Positions 14,604 through 25,900 of a DNA stretch of 64,000 nucleotides are shown piece by piece; the first letter of the stretch is position 1, and each line of letters begins with the position of its first letter. The DNA comes from Daphnia carinata (lineage: Eukaryota > Arthropoda > Branchiopoda > Diplostraca > Daphniidae). The stretch lies in contig NC_081339.1 in assembly GCF_022539665.2 (NCBI RefSeq), forward strand, positions 2,790,017 through 2,854,016, given 5' to 3'. A model generated the notes under the pieces. It ran no database searches and was not told the origin of the DNA. It saw only the letters and a list, made by a program, of their open reading frames with translations. The position numbers and the translations under genes are program-made.

Positions 14604-17015
14604 AAAAAAAAGAGGCCCAGTATTTCGTTTTCAGATTATTTCCTCTTCCCTAAACATGGAAATAACGTGAAAAAGCTGGCCTTGATCAAAACAAAAACCA
14701 ACAGAAATTCATTTGGGAAGTGACACACAATCGGCATGAAAAAACAAGAGTCGCATAATAGAAGAAATCTTGTTTCATTTGAAGGTCGTCGACTTCCTCA
14801 ATAGCCACCACGTCTAACGATTTCATCTGGTCGGCACTTACGCCACGCGATGGAACGACGTGACGACCCATGGCAGGTCGTAAACACTTTGCGGCCGTTC
14901 AGCGCACCAGATGAGTGGCAAAAGGATAAAAAAAAAAAAAAAATGATGGATTCGTTGGTTTGTAATCCATTGGCGCATATTTTTTTTTTTCAAAAAACCT
15001 AATCAAAAAACAGTGCACTCTCTCTCTCTCTTTATGCTGATCAAACAAGATTCGCAGCCGCCCCGAGTCACTAAGTCCTCCCGTCAACGTTCCAAGAAAA
15101 TCTGCCCTTTCCATTTTCTAAGAAATAAATATCCCGCAACATCTGCCACATCCCGTGGGGAGGGGCTGACAACATGGACTACCGTTAGCAGCTTGTCAAT
15201 AACGCCCGTTCAAATATTGCCTCACCGTATTTCCACTTTTTTTTTTTAAATCTAGCGCATTTTTCCACCTGCGATGGGGAAACGTCGATTATAAACACGG
15301 CAGTACGTACGTAAAACAGGATCAAAATTATTCTATTTATTCAATACACAAACATCCCGATAATTTATTCAACGTTTCGAACGCGCTTTTCGCATCAGGC
15401 GGCCAAGCTACGCAATCAACGAACGACCTGTAGATGATAAACGACAACGTGTTCAATCTGTGACAATCGCGTCATTAGAATGGTGTCGAAAAATCGATCC
15501 GGCTCATTGATTTTCCACCAGCACGACAGGGCAAACTGGATCGGGAAAAAATAAAAACCCTGACATGACACGGGTCGATCGGTCGATGAACGAGTTAAAA
15601 AAAATATCCACCTGATGACTCCAGGAAAGAAAAAAAAAACGGTGGGATGTGAAACTTCTACAGACATTTAAACAGATAAATAAAAAATGGGGAAAAAAAA
15701 AAAAAAGATCAGGGTATTTACTGGAATTGGTAATTGTATCGATTTTTAGGTCGTACCGGAAGAGTTAACAATACGACTGTTATTTTTTTTCCCCATTTTT
15801 TATTCGATATGTTTAAGTTATTGGGAAGGGTATTCTCCTACTAGCAGTGAATGCGAGAAATCTTCAAAAATGGAGTACCAATGATAGAAGTTTTTACGCA
15901 TCGTCGCATCTCAAAAATGTATATGCCATATGAAAAATAAACTTTGCTTCAAAGCTTTAGAAAACGTTAATTTTTTTTTTTTTTTACAAAGATCACACAC
16001 AAAATCCCAATCAAGCTTTTTAAAATAAAAGCTTCAAATCCCTTTTAAAAAAGAAAATTCGCTTTGATGGATACGCGATCCGCCACATCGAACCCATCGA
16101 CTGCAGTAAAAAAAAAAAATAAATAAATAAACAAAAAACATCGCTTAGATGGGGATAGAGAACGTCAATGTGTGTCGATAAATATCGACAACAATAATAC
16201 GCAAAAACACAACGAACAAAAAAGAAAAAGGAGGGAAGACTTCGGGTGTAAATAAAACAGGTTGACAGGTGCGCCCTTACACGATGGGGGACGAGATAAC
16301 AGACGTCTCTAATTCCTAGGAAAACTTTTTTTTTCGTTCACCACCCGAACGCCCAACCAATCGAGCATGTGAATGATCACCAACCAGAGCCACGTGTAGA
16401 GCCAACAAGCAATAAGATAAAAGAAAGGACAAACTTCTTTTTGCCAAGCGGACGGCAATTGGAGTTGGCCGCAACAAACTGCTCGTTTTCTCTTGGCCCC
16501 ATTCACTTGTTTTGCCAACAAAATTAACACGAATGTCGGCGACCATTAGAAGAGCAATAAAACAGACGGACGCTGAAAGAACGCAAGTGCCAATCCATCG
16601 GCCAGACTTTGACCTAGATGATAGATTTCCATCACCTTTGCTATCATTACAAGTCACCCTCACTCTCGAACCTCTATTACCGCTTACGTTATTCAGTAAG
16701 AGCTTGCTAGCACCAGTAGGCGGCAAACAGGGAAACAAACTCCAATGTCCACAAGATCGATCGCGGCTCAAGCTCAAAGTGCTCTGGTCTCTGCTTCAAT
16801 TTATGCCAATAGACAGACTCTGTATTAGTCTGAATCAGCGCGAAGCCCCACCAAACCCCTGACTAAGGACAAGTGCAAACGCAAACGGAAATAAACACAA
16901 AACGATAATACATGAGGAAAAAAAAAAAAAAAAAAAAAAAAAAAAGCCAGAATGGATAACGATCCAGTTGTCCGACGCTTGTTGATAACGGAAAACGAAT
17001 GGAAAATTGGACAGG

Positions 17016-17046
<31 letters not shown>

Positions 17047-17569
17047 CAAAGAAAAATGGAAACACTTACCACTTTTTTTGGTGCAACGGAAAACGGAGCG
17101 GAAGGTGTTGATTTGGTGGAAACGCGTTGGCTAACAAGCTGCGAAGGAGCGGGTGTGGTTTGGTGTTGGTACCCTTCAGCTGTAAGGGTCCCGCGTGAAA
17201 CTTAATAATCCTGTTTGGCAATCGTTGCTAGCATATGAAACACAATGTCGGAATGCACTATTTTTTTCGTTTTAACGTTCGCCGCACGCAGAACAACAAA
17301 CTTTAAAAATCCTGAAAGAGTAAATAAACAAGATAAGTGTGAGTACTATGAAATTAAAAACAATTGATAGAAACAAGTTCGTCTATTTGATCGGCAGACA
17401 TTCGTACTCACCCGCATCCAGTTGTCCATTAGCAGCAGGTGCTCTTCGGGACCACCAGTCCGACGAATGGTGTAACTCATTTGACAAGAGGACAAACGGT
17501 CTAGCGTGTCCAAGGGTTCAATCTAGAAGAAAAAGCATAACAACTAGTCACGGTCGTAGATCCTCTTAT

Positions 17570-17607
<38 letters not shown>

Positions 17608-18360
17608 AAAGAGGGGATCTATCACAACACACTGACCGTGCAGAATGGGGAAGTGGCTGACTACCGGGAATGAGCTTCCGTTCTGTTCTCCGCCTTCAGA
17701 ACACCTGACGAACCCAAAAGCTGCGTGCGGGAGCGAGCGTACACACTCGCTGGCTCCGCCTGCTGCCATTGGTCTGCGCTTACGCAATGCACCAAGTCGG
17801 CCAGCCTCTTTTCCTGCTTCACTCAAAAGACGAGAGCAATCACGAGTCATCAGCGGATGGAGCCGGACGAGAAGGCCTGTCGGTTTCATTTACCCTCGTC
17901 GCATTTTGCAGCAACAAAAAGGAAACAAAACAATAGGGACAAAAGAGAGAATGTTTGATTAAGTTTTTACGGTAGTCTTAGTATCATATATAACTGTGTG
18001 GCTTACTTACTTCAGAACGTCGGAGACGGGTTTTCATTAACCTCTGGAACATACGCTCGACAGTTGGCCGTACGACAAACATGTTTGAGTGTACTTTCCT
18101 AGATGAAACGCACCCATTATCATTCATCCATTGTTGCGCTTTGTCTCTCCTTCCTTCGGGCTTGGTGTTGGTGCGACGTTGCAGCAAGTGAACCGCACGC
18201 GAAAACGATATTAGAGCATTGCTGGTAGATAAATCACTAAACGTCACGCCGATCGAGTCACCTAAAACATAAAGAGATAAAAAAAAAACTTGTTAGATGT
18301 GAATCGCAGACAAAGTAAAGATAATAATTCACTCTCACATTCTGAATGGTGGTACGCCAT
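8057..18360 (-). CDS. Orphan single-pass membrane protein gene (partial model)
   Basis: I do not recognise the product. Exons supported by splice sites and phase, 5' to 3': 18339-18360 (ATG in a good context, CACCATGG; donor gtgaga), 18011-18261, 17412-17522 (donor gtgagt), 17070-17179, 13553-13615 and 8057-8370. The first intron is 77 bp. The 314-bp exon at 8 kb encodes a hydrophobic helix (from about IMLTIFLIGLGTLFWV), then a basic stop-transfer (LRRKRLRSHR), an acidic EEEE patch and a Ser-rich tail, so a type I-like single-pass topology is likely. Exons at 17.4, 13.6 and 8.4 kb join in phase 0. The 17070-17179 exon fits only if the previous exon runs to 17408 (donor gtacga), so it may be a cassette exon. 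The 8-kb exon ends GG|gtaagt, leaving a split codon; the last exon is not found. The upstream part has no obvious signal peptide, so the start could be wrong. The large introns hold most of the A-runs. Confidence 0.45.
8371..13552. other. Probable long intron, no exon seen
   Basis: Between the 13.6-kb and 8.4-kb exons of the membrane-protein gene I see no convincing exon. The stretch holds A-runs (8582-8600, about 10290-10315, 12010-12036), a TTTTG pentanucleotide repeat at about 11049-11070, an AT-rich inverted tract at about 10176-10213, and a tandem duplication near 12.2 kb. Confidence 0.5.
12170..12338. repeat. Imperfect tandem duplication, period about 88 bp
   Basis: The segment starting GTTTCAAGTTAAACACTT at 12171 is repeated from 12259 with a few indels. 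Both copies continue through GCAATACGGATTTTTAA, CTTTCGCAATGAAATATGC and GCTATCGTCT. Only two copies are present. Confidence 0.85.
13616..17069. other. Probable intron, no firm exon
   Basis: No exon is supported apart from a weak candidate alternative first exon on the minus strand near 14.84-14.87 kb: ATG GGT CGT followed by ten codons and a gtaagtg donor, phase 0. A pure A-run of about 50 bp lies at 14552-14601. A GAA/GAAG trinucleotide tract follows an AC repeat at about 13938-13978. Confidence 0.4.
14552..14601. repeat. Longest A-run in the window (about 50 A)
   Basis: Uninterrupted A tract of about 50 bases followed by GAAAAAAAAGAGG. No target-site duplication or retroposon body was recognised next to it. 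The true length could vary through assembly or polymerase slippage. Confidence 0.9.
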
Positions 18361-19067
18361 GGTGGAGAACCGCGCACATCAACAAGGCAACTGGGAACAA
18401 GTGCTTTCATGTCATCTTGCCAGTGACACACAAATTTGAAATTCCGCGATTCAAATCAAAGGGAAGCAGCAGCGTACTCTATGGGATCAATTGAAGTTAT
18501 AGACAAACTTAATTGTAACAAAAATAAGTGTGGTCCTCTCCTGTGAAAAACATGAAAATCGAAGGGGGTTAATTTTGAAGGCCATCGATGTATTGCGAAC
18601 ATCCGTGTGCGAAACTGTGTAAAAAGCCCAAAACAAAAGATTTAAATCCCACAACTAGTACCCAACAAATCAATAGAAAACATATCGATGAATATACATT
18701 TGCCCACAAAACTAGGAAGAAAAGGGAAAGGAAACGCCCCATAAAAAAAAAAAAAAAAAAAAAAAAAGACCAGAAAACAGAATTAGAATGGCAATAAACA
18801 AACATGAATTTTTTTTTTGTTCTATCAAGGGAAAATTTAGATTTTTTTTTTTAAGGTTTCCGTTTGACTTGGATGCGCGTTACTGGACGAGCCATATCTC
18901 TGGGTTAGAAAATGAAGACAACAAAAGGGATCTCAGGAATCGAGGTGCAATCAAATAACTTTGAGTTGTTTTCAAACATCAGCTGTCCAAAAATAATTAG
19001 AAATATTAAAAATAAAATCCGTTAGCCAACATATTCTGTCCAACAGAAATTCCAAGAATCCGGGAAC

Positions 19068-20750
19068 TCACACAGTAGGGTTTAGCATGGAACGCCGGCG
19101 ATTTTGAAATAAGCGTTTAGAGGTATTCCGTTTCATGTCTTCGAGTTGACGCTGGATAAGGGAAATATGACGAAGGAATGCAGTATTGTGCTTGCGCTGC
19201 TCTCGACGGAAAGCATCAAAACGCGCTTGAAGATCGAGCAATTGTTGGCCTTGGGTAGGTTTACGCCCTTTGCCCGTCACCGGTTTACTGTCAGCCAAAT
19301 TGCTGTTGATCACTTTGCTCTTCGCCTTGATAGGATTAGGAAACGTATCTTCGAATCTGTCCGGTGGTATAACAAAGACAGCCGAATCAAACTGCGAGAT
19401 CTGCTGGTGAGGATTGCTATCTTTTTGCGTCTTCCATTTGGAATGGGATGCTCTGCGGGTAGAAGTTGCAGTAAAACACCTGACGAGATCCGCCCTCTCA
19501 GCAAGAAGAGGAATCAACGCTTTGCGGAATAGTCGAATGACTACACATGGATTAGTCCAATCTAAACCAATGTCAAACAACAGGCAGAGTACCCTGACAA
19601 AATTTTTCCTCGTGTCTTTGTTTTGAAGCCAGCGGTTGTGTAATTCGATAATGACGCCATTCTTCAGCTCTTCTGCTTGTAGTTTACTTCGGTTATGCGG
19701 AAGAGCAGTCATGTAAAAAACAGATGAGAAGATACCGATGGCAGTGCAGAACGGTCCAATCTCGGAATTGGCTGGAATGGGGTACAAAGCAGATTCAGGA
19801 TTTGAAGGTGATGGACCAACCGCATCAAAAAAGATTTCTTCGGCAGGCCGGGGTGAATCCGGTAGTTTCCCAGTTTCTAATCCAAGATCGCCAGTAATCG
19901 GATAATGCGCGACTTTGGTTTTGGACTGGGCCGGCTTTGGAAAAAAGGTGGATTTTTCATCTTTCTTTGTGACTTCAGGTAAGCCAATACTATGATCCTG
20001 TTCTGTAATTTTCTTTACAAGAACAGTTAAGTCGGCCATGACGATCAATTGATCGGTGCTTGAGACATTTCCGGATGGGGGGTAAGATTGTGCATTGGTT
20101 TTTCCGGAATCTGATTGGTACGTGAGCTCCGTTACTGTTTCAAAATTTAAAGGTTCATCTGTTGAATGGTTTGTATCTGAAGACAAGTTGAGCAATCGGT
20201 ATAGCTGACTCTTGCTACAATCGGGCTGAAGAGTAAGCAGCTGGTGGTGGGTCTGACTTTCTTCGACCTGCTCCTTCTGATCGTGAGCTTCGTTATTTAC
20301 AGCAAAACACTGCGTGCTTCCGAAAGTATCAGTATACTGGATATACTGCCATTCACGCGATTCTCGTGAGGCAGGAATACTGTCAATATTCATCGAATTT
20401 TGTTGAGTATCGACAGCCCTCGCATACTCATCAGTTTTTTTCATCCGTATCTCTGTTCCTTCAAGATCCTGTACATTAGAATGGATTAACCCATTAGTTA
20501 AGATTTCCTGGTACTGTTCAACAGTTTGTTTTGCATCCATATCGAAGTGACTAATGGGTGTAATTGTTTCAATGTCGATTTCTTCATTTGATTCATTTTC
20601 CAGGTAACATTGGACCGAGTCAGTATTCAAGTCCAAACTATAACCAAAATCTGCAGTAAGGACAGTAGCCATGTAGCTGTTGGGGGTGTCAAACATGTAA
20701 GGAATAAAAACGGAGGGTTCTTGCTGGTCATAACTCCACTTGAAATCCAT
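19068..20750 (-). CDS. Uncharacterised 560-residue protein, single coding exon
   Basis: I do not recognise the family. One uninterrupted frame runs from ATG at 20750 to TGA at 19068-19070. The start was chosen because a strong acceptor (ttttcttttcag, exon from 20759) lies just 5' of it; the longer open frame upstream has no ATG. The N-terminal third is acidic and polar (clusters of D/E, Q, S/T). A more globular, hydrophobic segment lies at about residues 330-420 (contains HNRWLQNKDTRKNF and LFDIGLDWTNP). The C-terminus is basic with a heptad-like stretch (RREQRKHN..LIQRQLEDMKR) and ends KRLFQNRRRSMLNPTV. This layout suggests a nuclear regulatory or structural protein, but that is inference. 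A likely 5' UTR exon ends at 21291 with donor gtaagt, giving a 531-bp 5' intron. It sits between the orphan membrane gene and DCLK, all on the minus strand. Confidence 0.75.
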   Translation of the reverse strand: MDFKWSYDQQEPSVFIPYMFDTPNSYMATVLTADFGYSLDLNTDSVQCYLENESNEEIDIETITPISHFDMDAKQTVEQYQEILTNGLIHSNVQDLEGTEIRMKKTDEYARAVDTQQNSMNIDSIPASRESREWQYIQYTDTFGSTQCFAVNNEAHDQKEQVEESQTHHQLLTLQPDCSKSQLYRLLNLSSDTNHSTDEPLNFETVTELTYQSDSGKTNAQSYPPSGNVSSTDQLIVMADLTVLVKKITEQDHSIGLPEVTKKDEKSTFFPKPAQSKTKVAHYPITGDLGLETGKLPDSPRPAEEIFFDAVGPSPSNPESALYPIPANSEIGPFCTAIGIFSSVFYMTALPHNRSKLQAEELKNGVIIELHNRWLQNKDTRKNFVRVLCLLFDIGLDWTNPCVVIRLFRKALIPLLAERADLVRCFTATSTRRASHSKWKTQKDSNPHQQISQFDSAVFVIPPDRFEDTFPNPIKAKSKVINSNLADSKPVTGKGRKPTQGQQLLDLQARFDAFRREQRKHNTAFLRHISLIQRQLEDMKRNTSKRLFQNRRRSMLNPTV

Positions 20751-21290
20751 TTCGAGATTCTGAAAAGAAAAATTTGTCAATGGATTATTTAGAACAAATA
20801 ACTAAGACTCGACATATGCCTATAAGTGTTCTAAATTGTGTGTAAAGCTTTCAGGAAAAACTACAAGATGTAAAATAATTGGAAGGCTCTGAATTAAATG
20901 AAACATTTTGCTAACTGATGGTGAAGTAATTCTTATTAGGAGAAACACTGATTTTCAATTACATATGATTCCAAGGAAAAGCTAGTTGATCAACTATATG
21001 AACATTCAATACATACTACAGTTTTTTCTAATGCAAGAGAAAACCAGTTTCGATGTGTTGGTTAGATAAAGAATTATGGCGGGGAACCTCAGAAAGAGCG
21101 CGATTTCAAGCACGTGGAGCCAGATCGCATGAAAACGCGCTTCAACAGTAATGTAACCACGATTATTAATTCTAGATTTTACCTGGGAGTTCTATTTTGA
21201 TTTTTTGTCCAGAACTTTTCTAAATAAAATCTGTTTGAAAAAATTTCATATCAAACAAAGGCACCACCTGATCGCATTCAGATGACTTAC

Positions 21291-21420
21291 GTTAGCCTTG
21301 ACTCTTCACCCTTGTTTCCATCACTGTACTGCATCAAGATGGATTCGAAACCTGTGGATTGCACAAGTTGACCACTAGAGGCGCTGATAATACTCCATCT
21401 GGCGGCAAAATTTTTAAAAA
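21291..21420 (-). other. Probable 5' UTR exon of the 560-residue gene
   Basis: On the minus strand ...GGCTAAC is followed by gtaagt at 21290-21285, and the matching acceptor is at 20760-20761. The upstream boundary is unknown; 21420 is nominal. The exon contains two upstream ATGs out of frame with the main start. Confidence 0.45.
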
Positions 21421-22987
21421 TATCCTACGAATTTAAGGCGTGCTTTTCCATTGCAGCATCTGTATATTGTTCATTGCTATTTCACATTAACAGTAAAGGA
21501 TAACTGTTGCTTACAATGAAGCATGCTAACTCAGCTAATGGAAGAAAACAAGTTTAGGGACAATGGGCAGAAGAAGTAAATACGAGAACTTGCGGAAAAT
21601 AGAGGAAAACCGATAGCTTTAATGGGACATTAAAATATGCTTTCAATTGTTTCTCAATCACTTCATAAAAAGGGCAACCATCAAGGCAACTGTCGTGCAT
21701 CATTTACTCATTTGTCTTTCTTTTTTTTTTTTCAACGAGGGGAAAGGGGGAAATCAGCAAGTTTACTCTAATTGCATCTTTGGTTTAGAACTGCATAATT
21801 TTTAAATAGCTTCCCCTTTGTTTGTTTTTCCTATTCAAACTTTGACATTTAACTTCTACTGCATCGGAGAACGTTCTAGTTGCATCGCGGGTCTGCATTC
21901 ATGCATCTGCCATATTCTGCACACTACTGGTGTACACAAACTTGTACAAGAAAGTATCAAATACGGTTCAAGGATATTACTTGTGCAAGATACATCGATG
22001 CCTTTGACAATCGAACCTCAACATAAACATACAATACGTTGGATATCTCGCTTTCGTTCGTGAAGTACTCTCGTTGCAGGCATCATATGTATTCTGGAGA
22101 TGTCGATTATGCACGTGTTACTGTTGTTTTCATTTTACTAGTGGCAATCTTCGTCGAGGAGATCCACATTTCCACATGAACTTCAACGGCATCTCTAACG
22201 CCGTCGTCTGAAACAAAATAAAAATAAGGAAATTGGTTATTTAGTCGAAATCGGTACGATTCACCTGAGTATAAAAAGGAATCACTTCAACATTGTGGGT
22301 GAAAAAAATAAGAAAACTAAAAAACAAAACAAAACAACTTACGACAGAGGTGGTTGGGTTGAACAGGAAACTGAAGAGTGGTATGAGGGAGAAAAAAAAA
22401 ACGCTAGTAAAAACGAATCCAAATGAAGCTGGCAGAAATGAGTGCTGATTGGTGTGGGGTAAAATACACCCAGGAGACAGACGTGAGTTTAGGTACAAAT
22501 TAAATTGAAATTAAGACTAGAGCGGTGCAAAGAAAGAAGAGCAATCAACGTATTAAAAGTATCGTCAATTTTTGTGAGATTAAAATTAATGTTCCAAAGA
22601 GAATCATGTGAATTATAAGTGACTCGAATAAGAGTTGAATGTCTAGTATCATTTCGAGGGGAATCAGGTTTGATGTTCATTCTAAATGAATGAGAAATGA
22701 ATATAATGGAAAAAGGGAAAAACGAAATACGAAGGGATAAGGGGGAAGGAAGGTGCAATCCAACTCAGAGCACTTGCAACGAATGGAGACAGGGTGTCGA
22801 TTCGGCCTAAAAATTCAAATAACCTGTTAATTATTGGTAACTGGTATCAACAGAAATGAAAATATAAGGAGATAAAAAAAATTCTGATACGGATAACAAA
22901 ATAAAAACTGATCAATAAAAATGAAATAGAATAAAATAAAAAATAAATATACATATACATGTAATATATGTATAAATATTTTTTTAA
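21421..22987. other. DCLK 3' UTR / intergenic
   Basis: AT-rich sequence downstream of the DCLK stop. A minus-strand acceptor (ttattttgtttcag) near 22210 opens a short frame and might mark a spliced 3' UTR or an alternative terminal exon. No independent gene was seen on either strand. Confidence 0.4.
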
Positions 22988-25900
22988 TTATTGGGAAATA
23001 GATGGAAGATCACACGGAGGAGGACCTACAGTGATTAATGACTTGGGTGATTTCTTAGCAGTGGCTTGTGCAGCCGACAACTCAGTCACTGAGTGACTTG
23101 TGTCAAAATGAAGTCCTAAGCGGCTACACTGTTGGGTGTCGGGCCAATCTTCATCCTCCTGTGAATAAAAAAGATAACAGTTTAAAAGTTTCACATGGGA
23201 AGAATAAAACAACTTACCGTTAGCCAGGGGTGTTGGAGAACTTCCATTGCCGAGAATCTCAGTTCAGGATCGGTTTGTAGCATAAGCGTAATCATATCTT
23301 TGGCCATCTGGCTAGCGTCATCCCAATAGGGGGAAGCGAATTCAAAGTTCCCGGCCAAGATAGTTTCGAATAGCTCTTCTTGGTCGTTAGTTGGACTGAC
23401 AAATGGTGGATAGCCACAGAGTAGTATAAAAACAATTACTCCCATGGCCCAAATGTCCACTTTCAATCCGTAACCAGTTTCGAGCAGGATTTCCGGAGCC
23501 ACATACGTGGGTGTACCACACACCGTGTAAAGCATTTGATGCGTCTCTTCAGCTAGACCAAAGTCACCTAACTTCAAAGAGCGCATTCCATCCGGTAAAT
23601 TCACAACCTAGTGCAAGTACGATGTGTTAAAACGAAATAAACAAAGCCTAATAGAAACAACGTGACATTATATATCTTACAAATAGGTTTTCCGGTTTCA
23701 CGTCACGATGTACTATATTGAGCGAGTGGAGATAAGAAAGTGCCGAAGCCAAATCAGATGTCATCCGTTTAGCTTCCGGTTCACTAAACTTGCCGGCGGC
23801 CGCGATTGCGTCAAACAAGTCGCCTCCCTGTTCGGTAATGACTTAGAATTAAATTAATCTTATTTTTTTTCTTGTCTTTTTCTAACCTCAACAAGTTCCA
23901 AAACCAGACAAAGGATGCTATTAGCATCAATGACATCGTAGAGTTTCACTACATTGGAGTGTCTTAAACGACTTAGAACTTGAACTTCGCTTTCAAGTAC
24001 AACCTCTTTGCCCTGCGAAAAAAATTGAATATAAGTTGCAGAATCATTTTGGGATGAGATGATCTTACTTGGCAACGCTTTTTATCGATTAGCTTCAACG
24101 CAAAACGATCTCGCGTTCGTCTAAAAAAGAAAAATCCATTATTTGGAAATGCGCTATTGCGACAATAAGAAATGGATATTTACCTATCAATTCCCTCACG
24201 AACTACGGCGAAATTTCCATCGCCGATAATACGTCCAATCTCATAACGAATTTCAACAACGATTGGCACATCAACGACCATCTAGCAACACATTTCCATA
24301 GCTTCGTAAGATAGCTGATCTTATTGTACATGTTGCATTAAAATAAACCTGATTAGATGATGCTAATTCATCCGGATCTTCATAAACACGCGGAAGTGAA
24401 GAGTCACGCGGTCGTTGCTCTACGTCAACTCCCGCGACTCCTACAACCATGCTTTTTCCCATGCTTCCGCCAGCCCTTCCATTTGATGGTGAACGGTGAG
24501 TCTGAGAGGTTCCTCCGGTGTATCCTATAAATATATCGTCTAAATTTAGGTCAGAGGAATCTCCACATTTTTTAAAATGTATCACCAGTTCTCGAGCTGC
24601 CACTTTTTCCTCTTCGTGTATTCATCGGACTCCGGGCGATAAATGGCGGTAGATATTTAATTTCTAAGAGAAGAAAAAAAAATGAAAATACATTCAATAT
24701 TTTACTAAATATTAGTATATCACAAAAATGTGGTTATTAGAGGATATTAAACTCCGCAGATATTGAGTTTTTCACACCCACAAATGTGGGTTTTAATATT
24801 TTTTTTTTTAGAATGGATTGAAATTGCATGTTCAACTACCGTTTGAAGTGAGGTCAAAATCATCGTGTGAAAACTTTTCGTTGCCGTAAGCGATGAAGAT
24901 GAAATCCGGGCCGAAGAAGTCAGCCAAGCATCCAACCTACGATATACAAGCAACAGAAAGTAAGACCATTGGACGACAGACTCTCCTGTAATGGTGCAAC
25001 CGCAGCTCGGACATATTTGTTGAAAGTACCAGACGTAATCATCTGAATATGAAGGCCGCGACGGCGGCAACTTTCTCTTAATTTAATTTTGTTTCACAAG
25101 GTAAGTGTTCAAATTTACGAGAATTCAATACCAGTTTATCTGTTCTAAGTAGAACAGTAAATGGCTATCGGCATATAGTAGATAATAACCAATAAACGAC
25201 GAAATTACCTGTCTTCCATCTGCTGTATACAACTTTCGGACGGTTCCTGAATCTGGGCGGATTGCCTCCGTTATATCACTCAATACCTGTAACCGAACAA
25301 AACACGATGGGATCAGAACACTCATAAAGTTTATTCAGCAGATGTGGTTCCGTTATTAGACCACAAGTGTTATCAACCTGCTCGTAGGTAAAGGCGGTTT
25401 TCTTGTTGAGAAGGAGACGCACAGCTTTTCGAGGGCGGCTCCCATTTCTAATAATTGTAATGAGGCGAGGCTTCATGTATTCCGCCCAGCGAGGGCTGCT
25501 ATCAACAGCATTTCCCATAGACGCGCTGCAGATACTGCTGTTTGCGCCATTGCTATTGTTATTAACGTGATTTTTAATCCGACGCTCCTTCCACTGGTCT
25601 AAGCCAGAGATCATGGATGCTTCGCGGCATATGGCTCCTTGCCCATAGGTGATGCGTGACCTACGCATAGCCGTTGTTCCAGCACATTTGGTGTATTCTA
25701 GTTTTTTAAATTGATCGCTGGATGCACAGACGTAGCATTCACCATCCTACAAAAATGAAGGGAAATGTATGAAAAATAGAAAACAAAAAATGAATAACAA
25801 CTGTCTCACCTGTAATTCGTCTATCGTGTTAATTTTACTACCATCAGTAGTGAAAATAAATCGTACCCCTTGATGGAGATTGACTCGATCACCAACAAGT

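Noticed and set aside
16309-16777. Minus-strand frame with a hydrophobic helix-like stretch
   Set aside because: No acceptor/donor pair with consistent phase to the surrounding minus-strand exons; it also overlaps an equally open + strand frame.
24985-25070. Cys-containing open segment (CPSCGC) in a DCLK intron
   Set aside because: It splits the second doublecortin domain; direct joining of the flanking exons reproduces the conserved domain without it, and it lacks a usable donor.
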